A DNA stretch of 64,000 nucleotides, from assembly GCA_900312665.1 (NCBI GenBank), contig ONZQ02000002.1:434001-498000 (forward strand), read 5' to 3'. Shown here piece after piece: positions 1 through 11,504 of the stretch. Under the pieces are notes generated by a model that made no database searches, had not been told where the DNA came from, and was given only the letters and a program-made list of their open reading frames with translations. A program made the translations under genes and the position numbers. This stretch comes from Cephalotrichum gorgonifer. Its lineage: Eukaryota > Ascomycota > Sordariomycetes > Microascales > Microascaceae. Numbering within the stretch: the stretch's first letter is position 1; every line of letters starts with the position of its first letter.

Positions 1-293
1 GGGAAGGGGAGGTCGTTGCGCAGCCTGGCGCTGGGGAGGACGTTGGGGGAGTTGGGGCCGCGGACTGGAGGGGTGGGGTCCAGGTTGAGGACGGGATGGA
101 GGCTGGAGTGGAGATGGAGGCCGAAGCGGAGGAAGTGGAGAGGGAGGGGGTGAAGAGCAGTGGGCCCGGGGGTGAGGAGATCGAGAGGCCTGTCTCGGGT
201 GAGGTGTCGGGAGGGCCTAGAGGAGATGATGCCCTGGGTAGTAGCGTGGGCATCTCTCCAAAGGAGCGTAAAGCTGATACCGATCATAGCTAG
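1..293 (+). CDS. 3' end of an acidic, low-complexity protein (partial)
   Basis: Frame 3 is open from the left edge to a TAG at 291-293, giving about 96 residues rich in Gly, Glu and Val. The segment is dominated by G-E-V type low complexity and ends with a short Lys/Asp-containing tail. No domain can be recognised. The start lies outside the window, so the real protein may be much longer. It could be the tail of a disordered protein or chance reading of a purine-rich strand; the uninterrupted frame to the edge favours a real terminal exon, but not strongly. Confidence 0.4.
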   Translation, partial: EGEVVAQPGAGEDVGGVGAADWRGGVQVEDGMEAGVEMEAEAEEVEREGVKSSGPGGEEIERPVSGEVSGGPRGDDALGSSVGISPKERKADTDHS

Positions 294-667
294 GAGGAGC
301 CGCCGGTGGACGGGGGTGGGAATTTGAAGGGAGGTCTCTAGTGAGGGGACGACAGCAGCTTGTAATATTAGGACTTAATGATTGGATCTTATCGACTTTC
401 AAAAATGAACGATACGTCAACGGTTGGCACCATCTCGAATCCACTGACCGCGCTATAGAAGAATGTAATAGTGTTGAGGGCGTAGGTAGTACGCCCATTG
501 TTAACAGGAACGGAATGATTAGGCACGACTTTTGAAAATATACGTCTATCCCCGACCAGTCAATCCTAGCTAGAGACAAATATAACAAAAGAGAAGCTCC
601 CTTCCACACGATATTAAGTCCACCGCCCACTATTCCATCACCCACCCCCCTGAGCGGTCCCCCGCCC
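294..667. other. Spacer between convergent genes
   Basis: About 370 bases between two 3' ends. I see no ORF with protein-like character and no RNA gene. Confidence 0.5.
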
Positions 668-1899
668 TCACTGCGTCGGACGCCCATAACCCTGCGGAGG
701 TGGCGAAGCAGCACCCGAGTGCGGCCCCGGCAACTCCTGCGGCGGCGCCGACGCACCACCCGCGTACTGGCCCGGCAGCTCCTGCGCGTACGTCGGCGCC
801 ACACCGGGCTGCTGTTGCGGGTAGTACTGCGGCTGCGGCGGCGGCGTGGGCGCCGACACGAGCGATCCGCCCGTGTACTGCGGCTGTACCGGCGCCCACT
901 GCTGCTGCTGCTGCGGCTGATACGGCGGCGTGGGCTGGAGCGGTATCGCGCCCGCTTGCTGCTGGTAGCTCGCGGGGGCCGGCTGCTGGAACTGCGGCTG
1001 CGGGGGCTGGCTGTTCTGCTTCTCGCCGCCGTCGGAGACGAGGGCGGGGGCGGCCGACTTGCGGGCCTTGAGGTAGGCGGCTATGGTCCAGCCGAAGACA
1101 ACGGCGAAGAGGACACTGTTTCCGCGGGGGATGATTAGCTTTGTACAAGGTGAAGGGGGGAGGAGGGAGAAGGGAGTAGGAAAAAAAGGGGAAGGAGAGG
1201 GCGACTTACAACTCCAAGGCACATGCGATAGCCAGACCAGTCATTGTTCCCAACCCCACCTTGCCGGCAATGAAGGCCCTCTTCCTGACCTTCCAGCAGA
1301 CCGTGCTGTCAATGAGGCTCCCGTCGTCCGAGCACCCCGTGACCTGGTAGGGTATCACGAAGGCCGCCCTGTGAGCCGCGTTCGTCCCCATGGCCGAAAG
1401 CCAAAGGATGACAAAGAAGAAGTCCACAGCGAGCACGGCAAAGACATTGTACAGGGAGCGCAGGCTGGCGAGCTTCTCCGACAGGAGGATGTAAGACACG
1501 CCGACCCAGGTGAGGACGGACTAGAAAACAGGTCGTCAGCGCGTTGAGTTGGGATTGGGTTGTCGCGACTTTTCCGCTATGTCTGGAGAGATAGAAACGA
1601 AGGGAGGGAGGGGGTTGTTGTTGTTGTCTTACACAGGCAATGGCAAAGCCCTGGGGATCGGCGTACGCGCCGTGGATGAGATACCCGGCGAGCCCGACTA
1701 TTACTATCGACACGACGACCTGCACGCCCCGGATGGCGAGGACCCAGGTCGGCGGCGCGATGGTGAGGTTCTGGAAGAAGGGACCGCGGGATACCGCGAC
1801 GGCGGGGGCTGCGGGTTGCTGGACGGCGTTCACATGTTGCTGCTGGGGGACTTGCTGCTGCACGGGGGCAGGCTGCTGCTGTTGATACTGCGGATCCAT
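668..1899 (-). CDS. MARVEL-domain four-helix membrane protein, Gln/Pro-rich termini
   Basis: Three exons, complement(668..1115, 1210..1520, 1633..1899), give about 341 residues. The N-terminus (1-40) is Gln/Pro-rich, then four hydrophobic helices follow in the order typical of fungal MARVEL proteins: one near residues 55-78, two in exon 2, and a fourth rebuilt across the exon 2/3 junction. That junction decides the last acceptor: the AG at 1116-1117 restores a continuous helix, and a GCTAATC branch site lies just upstream. The C-terminal 120 residues are Gln/Pro/Tyr-rich and cytosolic-looking. MARVEL proteins organise membrane microdomains and vesicle trafficking; a fungal-specific role cannot be read from sequence. 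The family is well supported; the function is only inferred. Confidence 0.8.
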
Positions 1900-3200
1900 G
1901 GCTGCGAATACGTTCTTCTCTGACGCTTCTCGACGATTCGATTTCAAGATCGAGAAGAGATGCGAGCAAAACGCAGGAACAGAAGCAGAAATAGCCAAGA
2001 TACCAGGGGGGGCCAACTCGATCTCGCAGAAAGTGGCGGCGATGCCCTTTTACCCTCGTTCCCCCCTCCCCCATGCACCTCTCACCTCGCCTTAAACCTC
2101 CCCCTCGTCACCAAGCTCATTCAGCCCGCCTCTCATTGGCGAGCCCGCTCCCATTCCATTTTCCACTTCCATGTACATACTAAACGAGACATAATGGAAC
2201 CGACCCAAGATACGAGATCGTCGCTGGGAACGCCGCTTGCAGGGCGTGCAAGCGGAAATGAGCGGAATGTCATCCGCCTGTCTGAATGGGCAGAGACCAA
2301 GCACACGGGAAGCGCTAGCTTCGCTTGTTTCCCCACTGGGCTATGCGGCTGGTGTTGTTTTCGTCCTCAGCTCTCCTGCAGCGCCCCCTCCCCCCCCCCT
2401 GGTCATTTTTCGAAACTAGGATACCTCGCGCCGTTTTCAATCTCTGTTACGGATTGAAGCCATCTGGTCTGTTTCTCCTTATTGTTAGTAACAATGGCAA
2501 AGGAATTGAGTAATGGTCGAATATTACCCTCCGGACTCTCTCCTCGGCTCTCTTTCCTTGTCTTCTCCATCTCCTGGGTTGTCGTGTAGCGTCGAGGTGT
2601 CGGGAGGGATGAACATGGGTCGATGAGCAGGCTGCGGCGGGTCCCAAGGACAAGCGAGGGTTATTCCTAAACGGGAAATATTTGATGCGGGCAGGGCAGC
2701 CGATAGTCTCGGCACTGAATCCCGTGCGACTCAATGCCCAGTCAGTACTATCATACTTTGGTGGATCCCACCTTTAAAATAGAACTCGCCTAGAAACCTA
2801 TTGTATCGCAAAGCTTGCCTGGTTTCATCCCATCACCCCGTGCGTGCATGGTGATTTCTGGTGGATATGGTCGCATCGCAGTCGCGATAACGTAGTTCGC
2901 CTGCGAGATTCGGAGCATTATGTCTCGGTAATCACCGCATGACTCTGTCCCGCCCCGTTCGAGGTCGTCATGTGTCGATATCTTTGAGACTGCCATGCAA
3001 TGCATGCATGTCTGTCCTTGCGTCTTTACAGAGTCCATTCGTGTATTATTCCCCGCGCGCCGCGCCGTGATTATGTATCCATCATTATACGTGTATGCAT
3101 CCAATCATCGAGAGCAGGTAGGGCTTCCACCGCCGCACGGATATAATAGCCCAAGTATCACATAGAAAATCGCCAGAATGCCCAAGCGGTCGCCGTAGCG
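1900..3200. other. Intergenic region, 1.3 kb
   Basis: This holds the promoter of the MARVEL gene and the 3' flank of the exonuclease gene. The ORFs here are short, overlap on both strands and show no domain. I see nothing else. Confidence 0.5.
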
Positions 3201-4823
3201 TCAGTAGTGCCCACCACCTCCGGCGGCAACCTTCTCCCTCGCCTTCCTTAACCTCTCCTCGTCCATCCTCTCCCTCCACTCGCAATCCCCCGCAAACTCG
3301 CAATACCCACACTTGAACGAGTCCTCGATATCCACGCCCCTGGGTTCCCTCTCCCCCCTCCACCACTGCATATCCGACTTCAGCTGGAGCTCCAGCGCCT
3401 CGTCGTCCACGGGGAACGTATTCGTCCCGATGACGCTCCCGTCCTCGCGCCACCTGTAGTCCACCGACACCAGCTGGCCCAGTGACCGCCTACCCTCTGG
3501 GAACGTGAGCCCCAGCTCCTCCTTGACGAGCCAGAGGAGCTCGCGGATCGTGCCGTACTTGACGAGATCCGGCGCCGACTCGCTGTCGGTGGGGGATTCC
3601 TGGGAGGCATTAGGGTCGGCTTCGTAGAAGACCTCGTCGTGGAGGGACGCCATCTCCGTGATGAAGTCGTCCGAGAACGTCTCGTCCGGGTCGATGTCCA
3701 GGCGCCTGAGGACGCGGAAGAAGTCCAGCGTCCCCTCCGCCATCTCCGATAGGAGACGATGGTACAGGAACAGCTGGATCTTGGTTGGCCGGAGCGACGC
3801 CGCGCCGGTGGGGGGGTTCTGCGACCCCCGTGTCTTTACGTCGGAGAGGTAGATGGTCCTCTTCTTCCGTTCTCCCTTAGCGCCGCTCTCCTCCCGTGCC
3901 TCTTGGCTTGCGGAGAGGACCTCCTCTTCGAACTTCACGTCGGGGCAGCTATAGCTTAGCCCGTCGATGACCCCCGTGACGAGATGCCCGTCCACCATCC
4001 CCCACACCTCCATCTCCCTCGTCAGCCCCGTATCCCTTAGTGTCCGCAACCCTTGTATCACATTCCACAGCTTGAGCGCGAACATGTCGGCCTTAGTGTC
4101 GACGTGGACCCTGACCATGGTGTGGACCTCCTTCTCGAGCTTCTTGTGCACCTTGGTCCCGCCCTTCATCGCCGCCGTCTTCGTCTTCTTCCCCCCCGGC
4201 AGGCGGGTGAGAGTGTAGTAGTACTGTAGCTCGCACCAGGCGCCGCCGGACGTGAAGTCCGTCACGGCGAAGGGTTTCCTGGGGAACGTGCGGAAGCGCA
4301 CGAGAGGGGACTTTCTGAGGGTAGGGTCAGCGTCGGTCGCTTCGGTGGTGGGCTCGGGTGGTGGAGGGGTGGCGGTCGGAAGGGCTGAGAGAGCTCGTGT
4401 GACTAGAATGCTTGTGGTCAGTCAGTCGGCTAGGTCCAATCCTCCCGGCTCCTCGACTTTTCAGTCCGTCTCTCGATGCGGGTGGGGGGACGTACGATCG
4501 GGGTAGAGAATGTCATCGTTAGCATCTAAGGTAGCCGGGGGAGAGAGAGGCCGGGATGCGGCTTTCTGCCGGGGAATGGCTCCGCCGGCGTTCCCATTGT
4601 GTTGGAAAGGTGCAGGGGAAGATGTCTCAACAAATGGTGTCTTCGTCAGAGGCGGGGTGGATTTCGAAAGGTGTGGGATAGTCGTATCGAGCGCGCAAAG
4701 CAAAGCCTCCTCCTCCTCTGTAAGGTCGTCGAGTTCGCAAAGAAGCGCCTCCTCCTCCGGCGTCAGGTCGTAGTAGTCATCGCCGTCGTCGACGAAAGAA
4801 TCGACGGCGGTAATGGTAGCCAT
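3201..4823 (-). CDS. EXO5: Exonuclease V (EXO5/DEM1), mitochondrial/nuclear ssDNA exonuclease
   Basis: Two exons, complement(3201..4402, 4496..4823), encode 509 residues; the intron runs GTACGT to CTAG and keeps phase. The family degrades single-stranded DNA in mitochondrial genome maintenance and repair. The PD-(D/E)XK core is visible: G-x-x-D in the VTGVIDGLS stretch, then the LSDVKTR motif holding the catalytic Asp/Lys. The four cysteines that ligate a 4Fe-4S cluster in this family are present, one near residue 166 and three near 474, 477 and 483 in a C-x2-C-x5-C tail. Length fits fungal EXO5. The N-terminal 110 residues are acidic and contain a tandem 14-residue repeat (residues about 20-46). 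The ATG at 4823 is the only good start in that exon. Confidence 0.9.
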
Positions 4824-5801
4824 TGTCCCGACATAGGATGGGAGGTCAAGGTCATAACGGGGTGGTGGCGAATGGGGACAGGGTCGCGTCGCGGGTCCCG
4901 CTCTGCTGGAATATTTAGCTGGGACTATGGAGTCAGCCTAGAAGCTTGGTGGGGCAGAGGCGACTGAATGGCGCTGGGGGTGTCGCGAAGTCAGGTGACA
5001 TCCCCTGTTCGCTACTTCCTCCCCGCCTTGTCTTGGCGCCAGGCACACCCGGCATGGAGACTGCACCTGTCATTAGTTACCTCCATCTCCGGCCAGAGCC
5101 ACACTGAGGCTGCTCCTTCGTTTGGCCTGTTCTTTTCGTGTCCCCAATTCATCAAGGAACACCGGAAGACACATCTCCAATCCAGAAATACAATCCAGAG
5201 CAGTCAGTCACAGTCAGTCACAGCGCAGCCAGGATCAGGTGTTGTGTCGCCCCTACCCGTAGGCACCAGCGAATATCCCCGAATGTTTTATACATGCTTG
5301 CTCTACTCGTATCCCCGAAACACCCCAGATCTGGCATCTGTTGAATGTGTCCGGCATGAATAGCCGACTATCCCGCGCCCTCGTGTCGTCCTCGTATTTT
5401 TGTCGCACAACTGCTTCTGTTCGGCGCTCAATACGCTCAGCCACCAGCCCTTCCCCTTGGCAACCTAGCGCCATTGGCTCCTCCAGCTTTTAGCGTCCGT
5501 TTACGGGTCATCACGGAGGCCAACCAGGCTGTGAGCTGGTAATCGTACAGGGGTCTCTCTCTGTCTGTCTGTCCACTTTGCCCAAGGCAGCAGAAAACCA
5601 TCTGCCCCAAGGCAGCAGCGGAATACTTGAAATTCAATCCATCCCGCTTTCGCTTCCCCTCCAACTCTGGACACCCAACCAGTATCACCGTGTGGAGCAC
5701 TACATATGAGACAGCACCTCCTTATTATTAATAGTTACCCCCCCCCCCAATCAAGTTCTCCTCTCCGTTATATTTGCACTAGTTAGTCGTCCCCGCCCAC
5801 C
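4824..5801. other. Intergenic region between divergent genes, 1 kb
   Basis: A shared upstream region for EXO5 (minus) and the F-box gene (plus). It has a poly-C run near 5739-5750 and a CT-rich leader before the ATG at 5802. I recognise no other feature. Confidence 0.5.
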
Positions 5802-6534
5802 ATGACCGCCCTCCTCCGCCGGCGACCCGCCCAAAAAAATGCCCAGGCCCCCGCAACCGAACAGACCCACCTAGCCCCGGCACCACCACCCGCTGTCCGC
5901 CATGCCACTAATCGTAATGGTAGCACTGGCGGTTCTCCACGCCAAGCCGGCCCCACCTTCTTGGACCTTCCCCCGGAACTGCACCTCCAGATCTCTCAGT
6001 ACCTAATCTACCCCGACGCCCTCTCCCTCAAACACGCCAACCGCTACTTCCACAATCTCGTCTTCACGGGCGTGCGCCTAAAGGTCGAGTGGCTCGTCCA
6101 GCGCCGCAGCCTCCACCTCGACTGCCCGAGCCACACGCGGTGCGATATGGGCAGCGATCTCAGGTTCTGCCGCGGGAGCGTAGCGTGAGTTCCTTTCGTA
6201 GTCCCCTAACTGGGTTTTTAGTATTTTTGTTTATTTAGTATTTTCGAGCCGTCACTAATAAGTTCGCTCTAGACTCCTGATGAAGAGGCGGAGGGAACAC
6301 ATCGAGTGCGAGTCTAAACCCGGTCTCGGCTGCGTAGTCTACAGCACCCCCACATGTTCCCACCGTCGCTCCTTCACGGCGCGTTGGACAAGGTGGCTGA
6401 GGACGACGTTCACGGCCGAGCTCTGGTGGCTGCTCCTCGCGGCCATCCCCCTTGTCTTTTGTGGGGCATGGGTCGCCGAGCTGCTTAGGGTTGACGGAGA
6501 TCGGGCCGTGGTAGATGCGGGTGGCGGTGCTTGA
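5802..6534 (+). CDS. Small F-box protein with a C-terminal transmembrane segment
   Basis: Exons 5802..6184 and 6273..6534 give 214 residues. The intron has a GTGAGT donor and a CACTAATAAG branch region. An F-box begins near residue 50 with the FLDLPPELHLQISQYL core, so the protein probably joins an SCF-type ubiquitin ligase through Skp1. Downstream are scattered cysteines (near residues 107, 114, 123, 140, 148, 156) that could bind zinc or form disulfides. Residues 179-198 form a strong hydrophobic helix ending close to the C-terminus, so the protein may be tail-anchored, which is unusual for an F-box protein. The substrate cannot be predicted. Confidence 0.75.
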
Positions 6535-7499
6535 TAGTGGATTCAAGTCATCTTAAAGTCACGTATAGCGCGTCCGAGCACTTCGGATTTCTTTTTGTTA
6601 GCCATCTTTTGGGGGGTATCTGCTTATTTTTTTTTTTTTACATCGGGATGATTGTTTGGACGGGGAAGATACAAATACTCCGCTGGCCGGGGACCACAGT
6701 GTACTCACATACCCGGGTTTGGGGCGTTGATCATGATGGTTGAAGATGGCCGAGTACTATCACGCATAGGGTAATTATAATAAATGACGGGCATGACATA
6801 AGAGCGCGCGCCCGAAAACGTCTTTGTTAACACTTCGTCATTATCTGCCGATAAGGAAGCTTTCTAATAATACACTTGCCCTAACTCGTTACAACGTATT
6901 ATTGAACCTAGTCTACAAGTGCAGGCCCGTGAACTGAAACAGGTCAAAGTTTGGAGCTATTTAAATACAAGTAATACCACTTGGCAGGTGCTTGGGAAGA
7001 GACTAATACTGGTGACGGGTGGGGGGATCCTTCGTGGGCGCAGCATCATGGATACATTGTAAGCGGGTCCCGTGATCCTGGGCCCACCCATACGGCGCCC
7101 GTCTTGGATGGCGTCTTACTAGTAATCTCGTGTCGGTTGCTCCCTTCCTTCCGACTACACATTTTGCTTTCTGGCAGAAATGATATTACTATAATAACGC
7201 GCCCTGGCCTTCTCGACTTTTCTGTGGACCCGTATGAGCGGTGTCACTCTCGTTGAACGCTGCCCACACTCATTCCCCCCTTACACACACCACACCGTGC
7301 CTGAATGTCGCCCTCGGATTGGTCGCTCTCCCCCTGAGATTAATCTGCCCCTTGCTTCGCCCAGAAAAGGTGGCGGCCCGCTAAAAAGCTTATCTGTCGC
7401 CAAGCTACAATTAACGCGACCACCTATTCATTTTGGTGTAATAGTTAATTCACCTTCTTGTTCCATTCTCCCCGGCGTGGAACGAGGAACACATTCAAG
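6535..7499. other. Intergenic region, 1 kb
   Basis: AT-richer spacer with a T-tract near 6629-6640. It ends in the leader of the glycosyltransferase gene. No gene seen. Confidence 0.5.
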
Positions 7500-9123
7500 A
7501 TGAAGGGCCGCCGTAAGTTCCTCGTCGTCTGCGCGGCCGTCACCACAGCCATTCTCTTCTGGTCTACGAAGGACGACTACTACACCCACCCTCATCCGCC
7601 CCCACGGCGTCCTCCTCCTCCGCCTCCTCCTCCCCCTCCAGCCCACGATGTGACGAACCTCAACCCGGCGGCGCCGGACTCACACGATGACGCCTCCGTC
7701 GCCGCCGAGCCCTTCCTTGACTTCTCCCACACAGATCGCCCCTTCATGCCCACCTCCGACCCCCTCTGCGCGCGCCTGCCCGGCCTGAACAGCAGCATCG
7801 TCCTCATCGTCAAGACCGGCGCGACCGAGGCCTCCGACAAGCTCCCCACCCAGCTCCAGACCATCCTCCGGTGCGTGCCCGACCTCCTCGTCTTCTCCGA
7901 CATGGAGCAGACCTTCGCGGGCCTGCACGTGCGCGACTCCCTCGACACCATACTGGACGACGTCAAGAAGAATCCCGACTTCGACCTGTACCGCGCCCAG
8001 AAGGAGTGCCTCGTCAGCCAGGGCGACTGCACGCGACACCGCGACAAGGGGAAGGAGGGGTGGAACATGGACAAGTACAAGAACATCCACATCGCCGAGA
8101 AGGCCTACTCCCTGCGGCCCGGTCGCGACTGGTACGTCGTCATCGACGCCGACACGTACCTGTTCTGGACCACACTCGTGGTGTTCCTGGAGCAGATCGA
8201 CCCCGCGCGCAAGATGTTCCTAGGCAGTATCGCTCACTACAAGGACTTCCCCTTCGCCCACGGAGGGAGCGGGTATATCGTGTCCCGCGGCGCGATGGAC
8301 GCCTTCGTGGGGCAGAACCCGGGGATCGGAAACAAGTATGACCAGAGGGTCACGGAGGAATGCTGTGGGGACTGGATGTTCTCGAAGGCAATGAAGGAGA
8401 CCTCGGGGATCTCCGTCACCCAAGCGGTTAGTACACCCCCACGCAGAGATCGCATATTGTGTGGACGACTTGAAGTAGACGAGATGACTTATTTTTGATT
8501 TCAAACCCTTTTAGTTTCCCACCATAAACGGCGACAAGGTCTGGAGCATGCCATTCGGCCATACGCACTGGTGCCACCCCCTAGCCACCATGCACCACAT
8601 CGTCCCCGAGGAGATGTCCTTCTTCTGGGAGTTCGAGATGAAGCGCTACCTCAGCACCAACCCCTCCCCCGACGCGAAGCCCAACCCCGTCCTCCTCAAG
8701 GACATGTACAAGGAGTACTTCCTCCCCAGACTCACCAGCCAGCGCGAGGACTGGAACAACATCAGCGAGGACATCATCTACCTGGGCCGCGAGCCCACGG
8801 ATGACGAGAAGAACCGCGTCGTCCCGGAGAACAAGCAGACCGACGTCGAGAAGGTCGCGCACGCCTCGATAGAGAACTGCCGCGCGGCGTGCGAGGCGAA
8901 CCCCGAGTGCTACCAGTACTCGTACTGGGGCGAGGGGAAGTGCAACCTCAGCAACTCGTTCAAGATCGGGTACCCGGCGAAGCACGAGGAGGAGGTCACG
9001 AAGAGGCAGACCGCGGGGTGGCTCGAGGACAGGATCAAGGCCTGGGTCGAGGAGCAGGGAGAGTGCGAGGAGGCCAAATGGCCCGACACTGCTCCGGGCT
9101 TCTTCTCCAAGTGGATGCCTTAG
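7500..9123 (+). CDS. GT31-like (fringe/C1GalT-type) glycosyltransferase, type II membrane protein with PAN/Apple-like tail
   Basis: Exons 7500..8426 and 8515..9123 give 511 residues. A short cytosolic stretch and a signal anchor (residues about 7-21) are followed by a Pro-rich stem with a run of about ten prolines, as in Golgi enzymes. The catalytic region carries a D-A-D metal-binding triad at 216-218 inside the VVIDADTYLFW segment, followed by the GGSGYIVSRGAMDAF and EECCGDWMF elements of fringe/core-1 beta-1,3-galactosyltransferase relatives. After the intron, a Cys-rich stretch (ENCRAACEANPECYQYSYW) resembles a PAN/Apple module, common in these fungal proteins. It probably adds a sugar to glycoproteins or glycolipids in the Golgi; donor and acceptor are unknown. 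The ATG at 7500 is chosen because it places the anchor at the N-terminus. Confidence 0.85.
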
Positions 9124-9566
9124 GTCTGGCTGCTCTAGCGTCAGGATGTACGTTTTTGATGTGTGCGTTTCACGGCCCGCCTGCCCCAGGGCAAGGGGGC
9201 AAATTGTTTGCTGCTTTATCGTTTCGGTAACGCCTATTGGCGGTGTTATTATATTGATTAGATTATGGAGTTTTGGGGCATGGAATTGTTATAAAGGATA
9301 TATCGGCTTCATGCGCCGTTCTAATTTGAGCACGTTGCTTCTCCTCGCCTTCTTCTCCTTCATTCTGCCTAGTCCACTCATTGCTATTTATTCCTGGCTC
9401 TTCCGCCGTTCGACCCAGAGCCAGGAGTTGGTCCGAGAAGCGGGCGTCTAATACCCCTGACGCCCCTTGGGCTCTCTCGCCCACCTGCCTCCCAATATGT
9501 CGGTGGCCTGGGGGGCTCCCCCAAGTGCTGCCAGGCGCCCGCCGCAGGATCAGCCCTTGCCCCATC
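9124..9566. other. Spacer between convergent genes
   Basis: A 443-base 3'-3' spacer. It probably holds both polyadenylation regions. No gene seen. Confidence 0.5.
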
Positions 9567-11504
9567 TCACATCCGGCCCTCTGCTCTGTAGGCCGCGATC
9601 TTGTCGAGGATAACCTGGCAATCCGCCCATATTCTCTCCCGATTCTGCAGCCCCTTAATCTTTTCCGGGTTCCGCCAGAAGAACATGAACAGCCGCCGCC
9701 AGTCCACCCCCGTCTCGGGCAGGAAATAGGCCGGCTGCGGGTGACGGCCCTCCCTTTCGCTCTCCTCGGCAGCGGCGAACTCTGCCCGTGCGTCTGCTAT
9801 CGCAGCATCCAGGCCATATCCCTCTTCTTTATCCTCGTCCACACTCACCCCGCGACCAGGCCTCTCATACCTCACCTGCCTTTCATGCCTCTCCTTTCTC
9901 TCCTGCCTCTCCTGCATCAGCACGGAAAGCCTCCATGCGGCAACTTCGGAGGGCCGCTCCTCCTCCCACCCCCGGCCCAGCGTCGCCTGCTCCGGCTTCG
10001 CCGTCGTTGCCCAGAACGAGTAGGGCATGTCGCACCACGCCTCCCAGAGCCACGGCGCTGATCGAATCAAGAGGCTGCGGAAGAACGACGGCGGCATCCT
10101 GCGGAGATCCAAACTGGCGTCGGCCAGGTTCGCGACGTCTAGCCACTCGAGGTGCGAGAATATCTCGAGCTTCAGCTCGACAGGTAGACAAGAGAAGGGG
10201 TCGCCGGACGAGTCGTCCTCTGTTTCCATATCACGAGCGGTGCTATCTTTTTCGCCTGGGGTTTCCGGGTACTTGAATAGGTCCAACAGCGACAGTAGCC
10301 TTAAGGGAAAGCAGGGGTTCGCGGCCAACCACTCATCACCAGGTAGATGCTTCCACCTGTGTCCCGTACTCCTCACCACGGCAGGATGTCTCGGGAACTG
10401 GTGGAATTTCAGAAAGTTGGCTTTAAAGTTGGCCCCAATCTGGCGGGGATTCGCCAGGGCCGCGAGGAAATCCTTGACGTTGATCTCCGCCTGGTACCAA
10501 TCCGACAGAGCCTCGAGGCCCGAGGTGCCGAACCGCCGCAGGCTTGCCCTTTTATACACCTCGAGACAGTGCGGGTGGAACGGCATGGCGTACCCTTCCG
10601 CCACGGAATTCTGATCAAGGAAGTTGGTCGCCTTGAGCTTGACCATCGTCCTCCCGTGCCGGCGCGGGAAAACAGAGGGGATGGGGATCGACTTTCGCAT
10701 CCGGACCCTTCTGGTGGGCCCGGTAAGGACATACTTGAATCCCTCGAGCTCCTCGTCGTCCGGCTGAGGGCGGCACGCTGGCTCGAGAGGGGATTGTAGG
10801 GGGATGAGGAACCGGGCCGTGGTGCACCCGCTCATCTCCTCAACGGATATGCGGTGGCCGTTGTATCCTTTTATGCATCGGCAGTCTTTGGCCGCTACGT
10901 GTTCATAGCGGCCATGTTCCATATCCTTCGGCTGGCAGACCGTTTCCCGTATCGAATATGCGGAGGAGTCGTAGATAGACGAGAGGAGACGCATATAGGC
11001 GTCTCGATCCGGGGCCGTGGGATCTGCAACCACCTCCTGCGAGGTCTCCGAGTCCGATTCCGCTTCACCGTCTTCACCACTTTCAGACTCAGGCGAAGTA
11101 TCGTACTCGTACGGTTCTGACTCCTGGTAGCTTTCGTAGGCGTACTCACTGCCGCTGTCGTGATCGGCTTCCTCGATCGGTGTCTCGACTCGCTCAACCG
11201 CGAAGCACTCGCCGCAGGACTCAAAAGACGCCCTATTTGCGTACACGAAGGATGTTGGCAGGGTGGCGAAGTTCCAACCCGCATCGTCCTGGCCGCACCA
11301 AGACGAGCTAAAGGGCTCCTCGAGGTGCCGGATTCGGCTGATGTTGAAGCTCACGCCGCATATCTGGCAGCAGACCTCTTGGTACTCCGGCCAATCCTGG
11401 TACTCATCCTGGTCAAAGTCATCAGGAGGTAAGGGCATGATATGGTGTGGGTACCAATCATCCGGGTGCTCAAACTCAGGAGCAGTAGGTAAGGGGAAAG
11501 ACAT
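9567..11504 (-). CDS. F-box protein, 645 residues
   Basis: A single uninterrupted exon. The frame stays open 56 codons further upstream, but the Met at 11504 is preferred: it begins a stretch typical of these proteins, and the upstream extension looks like leader. The N-terminal third has Cys pairs (C-C-x2-C near the start and C-x2-C later) that suggest zinc binding, then an acidic Ser/Glu/Tyr-rich linker. A classical F-box lies in the C-terminal half (CLPVELKLEIFSHLEWLDV), followed by a Trp-rich tail with a WRRLFMFFW segment. Inferred role: substrate receptor of an SCF ubiquitin ligase. It belongs to a large, fast-evolving family of fungal F-box proteins with no assigned substrate. Confidence 0.8.
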   Translation of the reverse strand: MSFPLPTAPEFEHPDDWYPHHIMPLPPDDFDQDEYQDWPEYQEVCCQICGVSFNISRIRHLEEPFSSSWCGQDDAGWNFATLPTSFVYANRASFESCGECFAVERVETPIEEADHDSGSEYAYESYQESEPYEYDTSPESESGEDGEAESDSETSQEVVADPTAPDRDAYMRLLSSIYDSSAYSIRETVCQPKDMEHGRYEHVAAKDCRCIKGYNGHRISVEEMSGCTTARFLIPLQSPLEPACRPQPDDEELEGFKYVLTGPTRRVRMRKSIPIPSVFPRRHGRTMVKLKATNFLDQNSVAEGYAMPFHPHCLEVYKRASLRRFGTSGLEALSDWYQAEINVKDFLAALANPRQIGANFKANFLKFHQFPRHPAVVRSTGHRWKHLPGDEWLAANPCFPLRLLSLLDLFKYPETPGEKDSTARDMETEDDSSGDPFSCLPVELKLEIFSHLEWLDVANLADASLDLRRMPPSFFRSLLIRSAPWLWEAWCDMPYSFWATTAKPEQATLGRGWEEERPSEVAAWRLSVLMQERQERKERHERQVRYERPGRGVSVDEDKEEGYGLDAAIADARAEFAAAEESEREGRHPQPAYFLPETGVDWRRLFMFFWRNPEKIKGLQNRERIWADCQVILDKIAAYRAEGRM

